Source: Lingula anatina (Eukaryota > Brachiopoda > Lingulata > Lingulida > Lingulidae). From it: DNA of 64,000 nt. The stretch spans positions 295,198-359,197 of the forward strand of contig NW_019775379.1 of NCBI RefSeq assembly GCF_001039355.2. The letters are read 5' to 3'. The notes under the pieces were generated by a model. That model was not told the origin of the DNA. It did no database searches and was given only the letters and a program-made list of their open reading frames with translations. Each line of letters begins with the position of its first letter. Position 1 is the stretch's first letter. Shown here piece after piece: positions 62,787 through 64,000 of this stretch. The position numbers and the translations under genes were made by a program.

Positions 62787-63337
62787 CGTACAGCTCATTT
62801 CAAAAATATTCTTTCTGAACTAGTTGTATTCCTCTTTAAAGATTTTTTTTTACAACAGGACTTCTATGGTTAAAATGCTAAATTCTTTTTTCATAAATTT
62901 CTCTTTTTTATTACATCAATAAATAAATGAAAAGAAATGGTTGGCTTCAAGTTTTTTATATAGTGTTATATAGTTAGAACTCCAGTTTAGTGGTATTAAC
63001 AAACTACTGGAGCAATTTTAAAGTTACTAATACAAAAGTAAGCCAATGTCATGCTTGCACCATGCTTTCTGTTTATGAATGCAATATATGAAAACATTTG
63101 AAAACATTTGACAAAACACTGAAATATAAATTGTCTTTAGTATCTCAATGGATGTTATAATAAAAATCCACTTCTGAAAACAAATCATTCCACATTCTTA
63201 GCTAAATTTTAATTTTTTTCTTTCTTATTTTGAAGGAGACTCAGCGTCTTATGCAAGAACCTGTCCCAGGGATAAAAGCGGAACCAGATGAGGGCAATGC
63301 TAGGTATTTCCATGTGGTAGTTGCAGGGCCTGATGGG
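61571..63337 (+). CDS. UBE2N: Ubiquitin-conjugating enzyme E2 N (Ubc13), 5' part; rest beyond window
   Basis: Exon 1 (61571-61600) encodes [10 protein letters not shown] exactly and ends at a GTAAAC donor. Exon 2 (63236-63337) encodes [20 protein letters not shown] and then [14 protein letters not shown] before GTAAGG, in phase 0. This is the near-invariant N-terminal helix and first strands of the E2 fold. The active-site cysteine (Cys87 in the human protein) and the later exons lie past 64000. Ubc13 works with a UEV partner to make Lys63-linked ubiquitin chains in DNA-damage tolerance and innate signalling. An ATG in the intron just before exon 2 extends that frame but is not the start; the true start is at 61571. 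A GTGTTGGGTGTGAC minisatellite begins 7 bp after the exon 2 donor. Confidence 0.96.
61601..63235 (+). other. UBE2N intron 1
   Basis: It contains a poly-A run at 62761-62786, a C homopolymer near 62290 and no other gene. Confidence 0.8.
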
Positions 63338-63344
63338 GTAAGGA

Positions 63345-63425
63345 GAATGTGTTTGGTGTGCTGTGTTAGGAATGTGTTGGGTGTGACTGTGTTTAGGAAT
63401 GTGTTGGGTGTGACTGTGTGTTCAC
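63345..63425. repeat. GTGTTGGGTGTGACTGT minisatellite at the start of UBE2N intron 2
   Basis: Three to four units of ~30 and 17 bp immediately after the exon 2 donor; same family as 17452-17530 and 50838-50972 but opposite orientation relative to the gene. The rest of the window to 64000 is intron, with a poly-T run at 63871-63894. Confidence 0.75.
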
Positions 63426-64000
63426 AGATGGACCTGCTGCTGTTAAAACATTGCATCAGTTACCATAGTTTTAGAAGTTGGGGTTGTAGTAGCCTGGGAA
63501 GATCTTATACTCAGTCCCATGTGTGTTATATCCTGACTTCTGTTTGCACATTTATATTTTGACCCCTGAATACTTTCTTATCACAAAATTTATTACCATT
63601 TAAGAGTTTTGTCACAAAATTATTAAATTTTGATTTATTTTGATTTACAAACAGAATGTATTACCAAGAATGTTCAACCAAAATAGCCAAAATTGAGAGA
63701 AGACCACAAAAGTTAATTTTAAACTATAAATATGATCCAGTTAGAGTTTGCGTGTGTGCTGTCTGCTTGCATTGAATGCAGAGTGTCTGTTTATATCAAC
63801 TATTATTGCCTTCTGTGATCTTTGTCATTTGAGCATGTATAGCATAAGCTAGAATTTGTATTGCAGAGCTTTTTTTTTTTTTTTTTTTTTTTTTGCATTT
63901 CGATTAAATGCCAATTAAACAATGTTGAATGAAATTTCTGTGTTATTATTAAACCTTAAGAAGTTTACAGATACGAAAAATGAAACTTTCATATGAGAAT

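Noticed and set aside
63230-63235. ATG just before UBE2N exon 2 as the start codon
   Set aside because: A canonical first exon encoding [10 protein letters not shown] lies at 61571-61600 and splices exactly in frame.

Overview
The window is animal nuclear DNA. It is AT-rich, with split genes using GT-AG introns, long introns and UTRs, many microsatellites (GT, GA, CA), MITE-like elements and several assembly gaps. The genes are broadly metazoan. Base composition, high allelic divergence and repeat style suggest a marine invertebrate, perhaps a mollusc or other lophotrochozoan. That is only an impression; no gene fixes the phylum. All gene models below were built by hand from splice sites, codon phase and protein similarity.

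Layout: (1) 2-2972, minus: a complete three-exon gene for a small secreted Ly6/uPAR-type protein with a probable GPI anchor and a TATA promoter. A second TATA-type signal-peptide exon of an unidentified secreted protein lies at 7178-7256. (2) 3.1-16 kb: no convincing gene apart from that exon; it holds repeats, inverted-repeat elements and two assembly joins. (3) 16090-22143, minus: HDHD5 (CECR5-type HAD hydrolase). Its middle exons occur twice because a 1,995-bp block is repeated head to tail across a single N. Two orphan minus-strand first exons with promoter-like motifs lie upstream (24832-24933 and 30636-30707) and could be alternative starts of this or another gene. (4) 32694-45392, plus: LEMD3/MAN1, an inner nuclear membrane protein with a LEM domain, two membrane spans, an MSC domain and an RRM; 14 exons. 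Exons 3-13 are present twice, again joined by a single N. (5) 49763-56326, minus: a 12-exon MFSD8/CLN7-like lysosomal transporter, convergent with LEMD3. (6) 58185-58724, plus: a CD225/dispanin-type two-span membrane protein, head to head with the transporter. (7) 61571-63337 and beyond, plus: the first two coding exons of UBE2N (Ubc13), cut by the window end.

The genes are unrelated neighbours rather than a pathway. Products map to the cell surface, the HAD hydrolase family (mitochondrial in vertebrates), nuclear envelope, lysosome, membrane and ubiquitin systems. The most interesting non-gene signals are: a short minisatellite family that repeatedly sits just downstream of 5' splice sites in different genes; an exact 21-bp repeat that encodes the transporter's C-terminal tail and, antisense, a cysteine heptad; a TTAA-flanked MITE family; and a sharp divergence step between the two LEMD3 exon sets.
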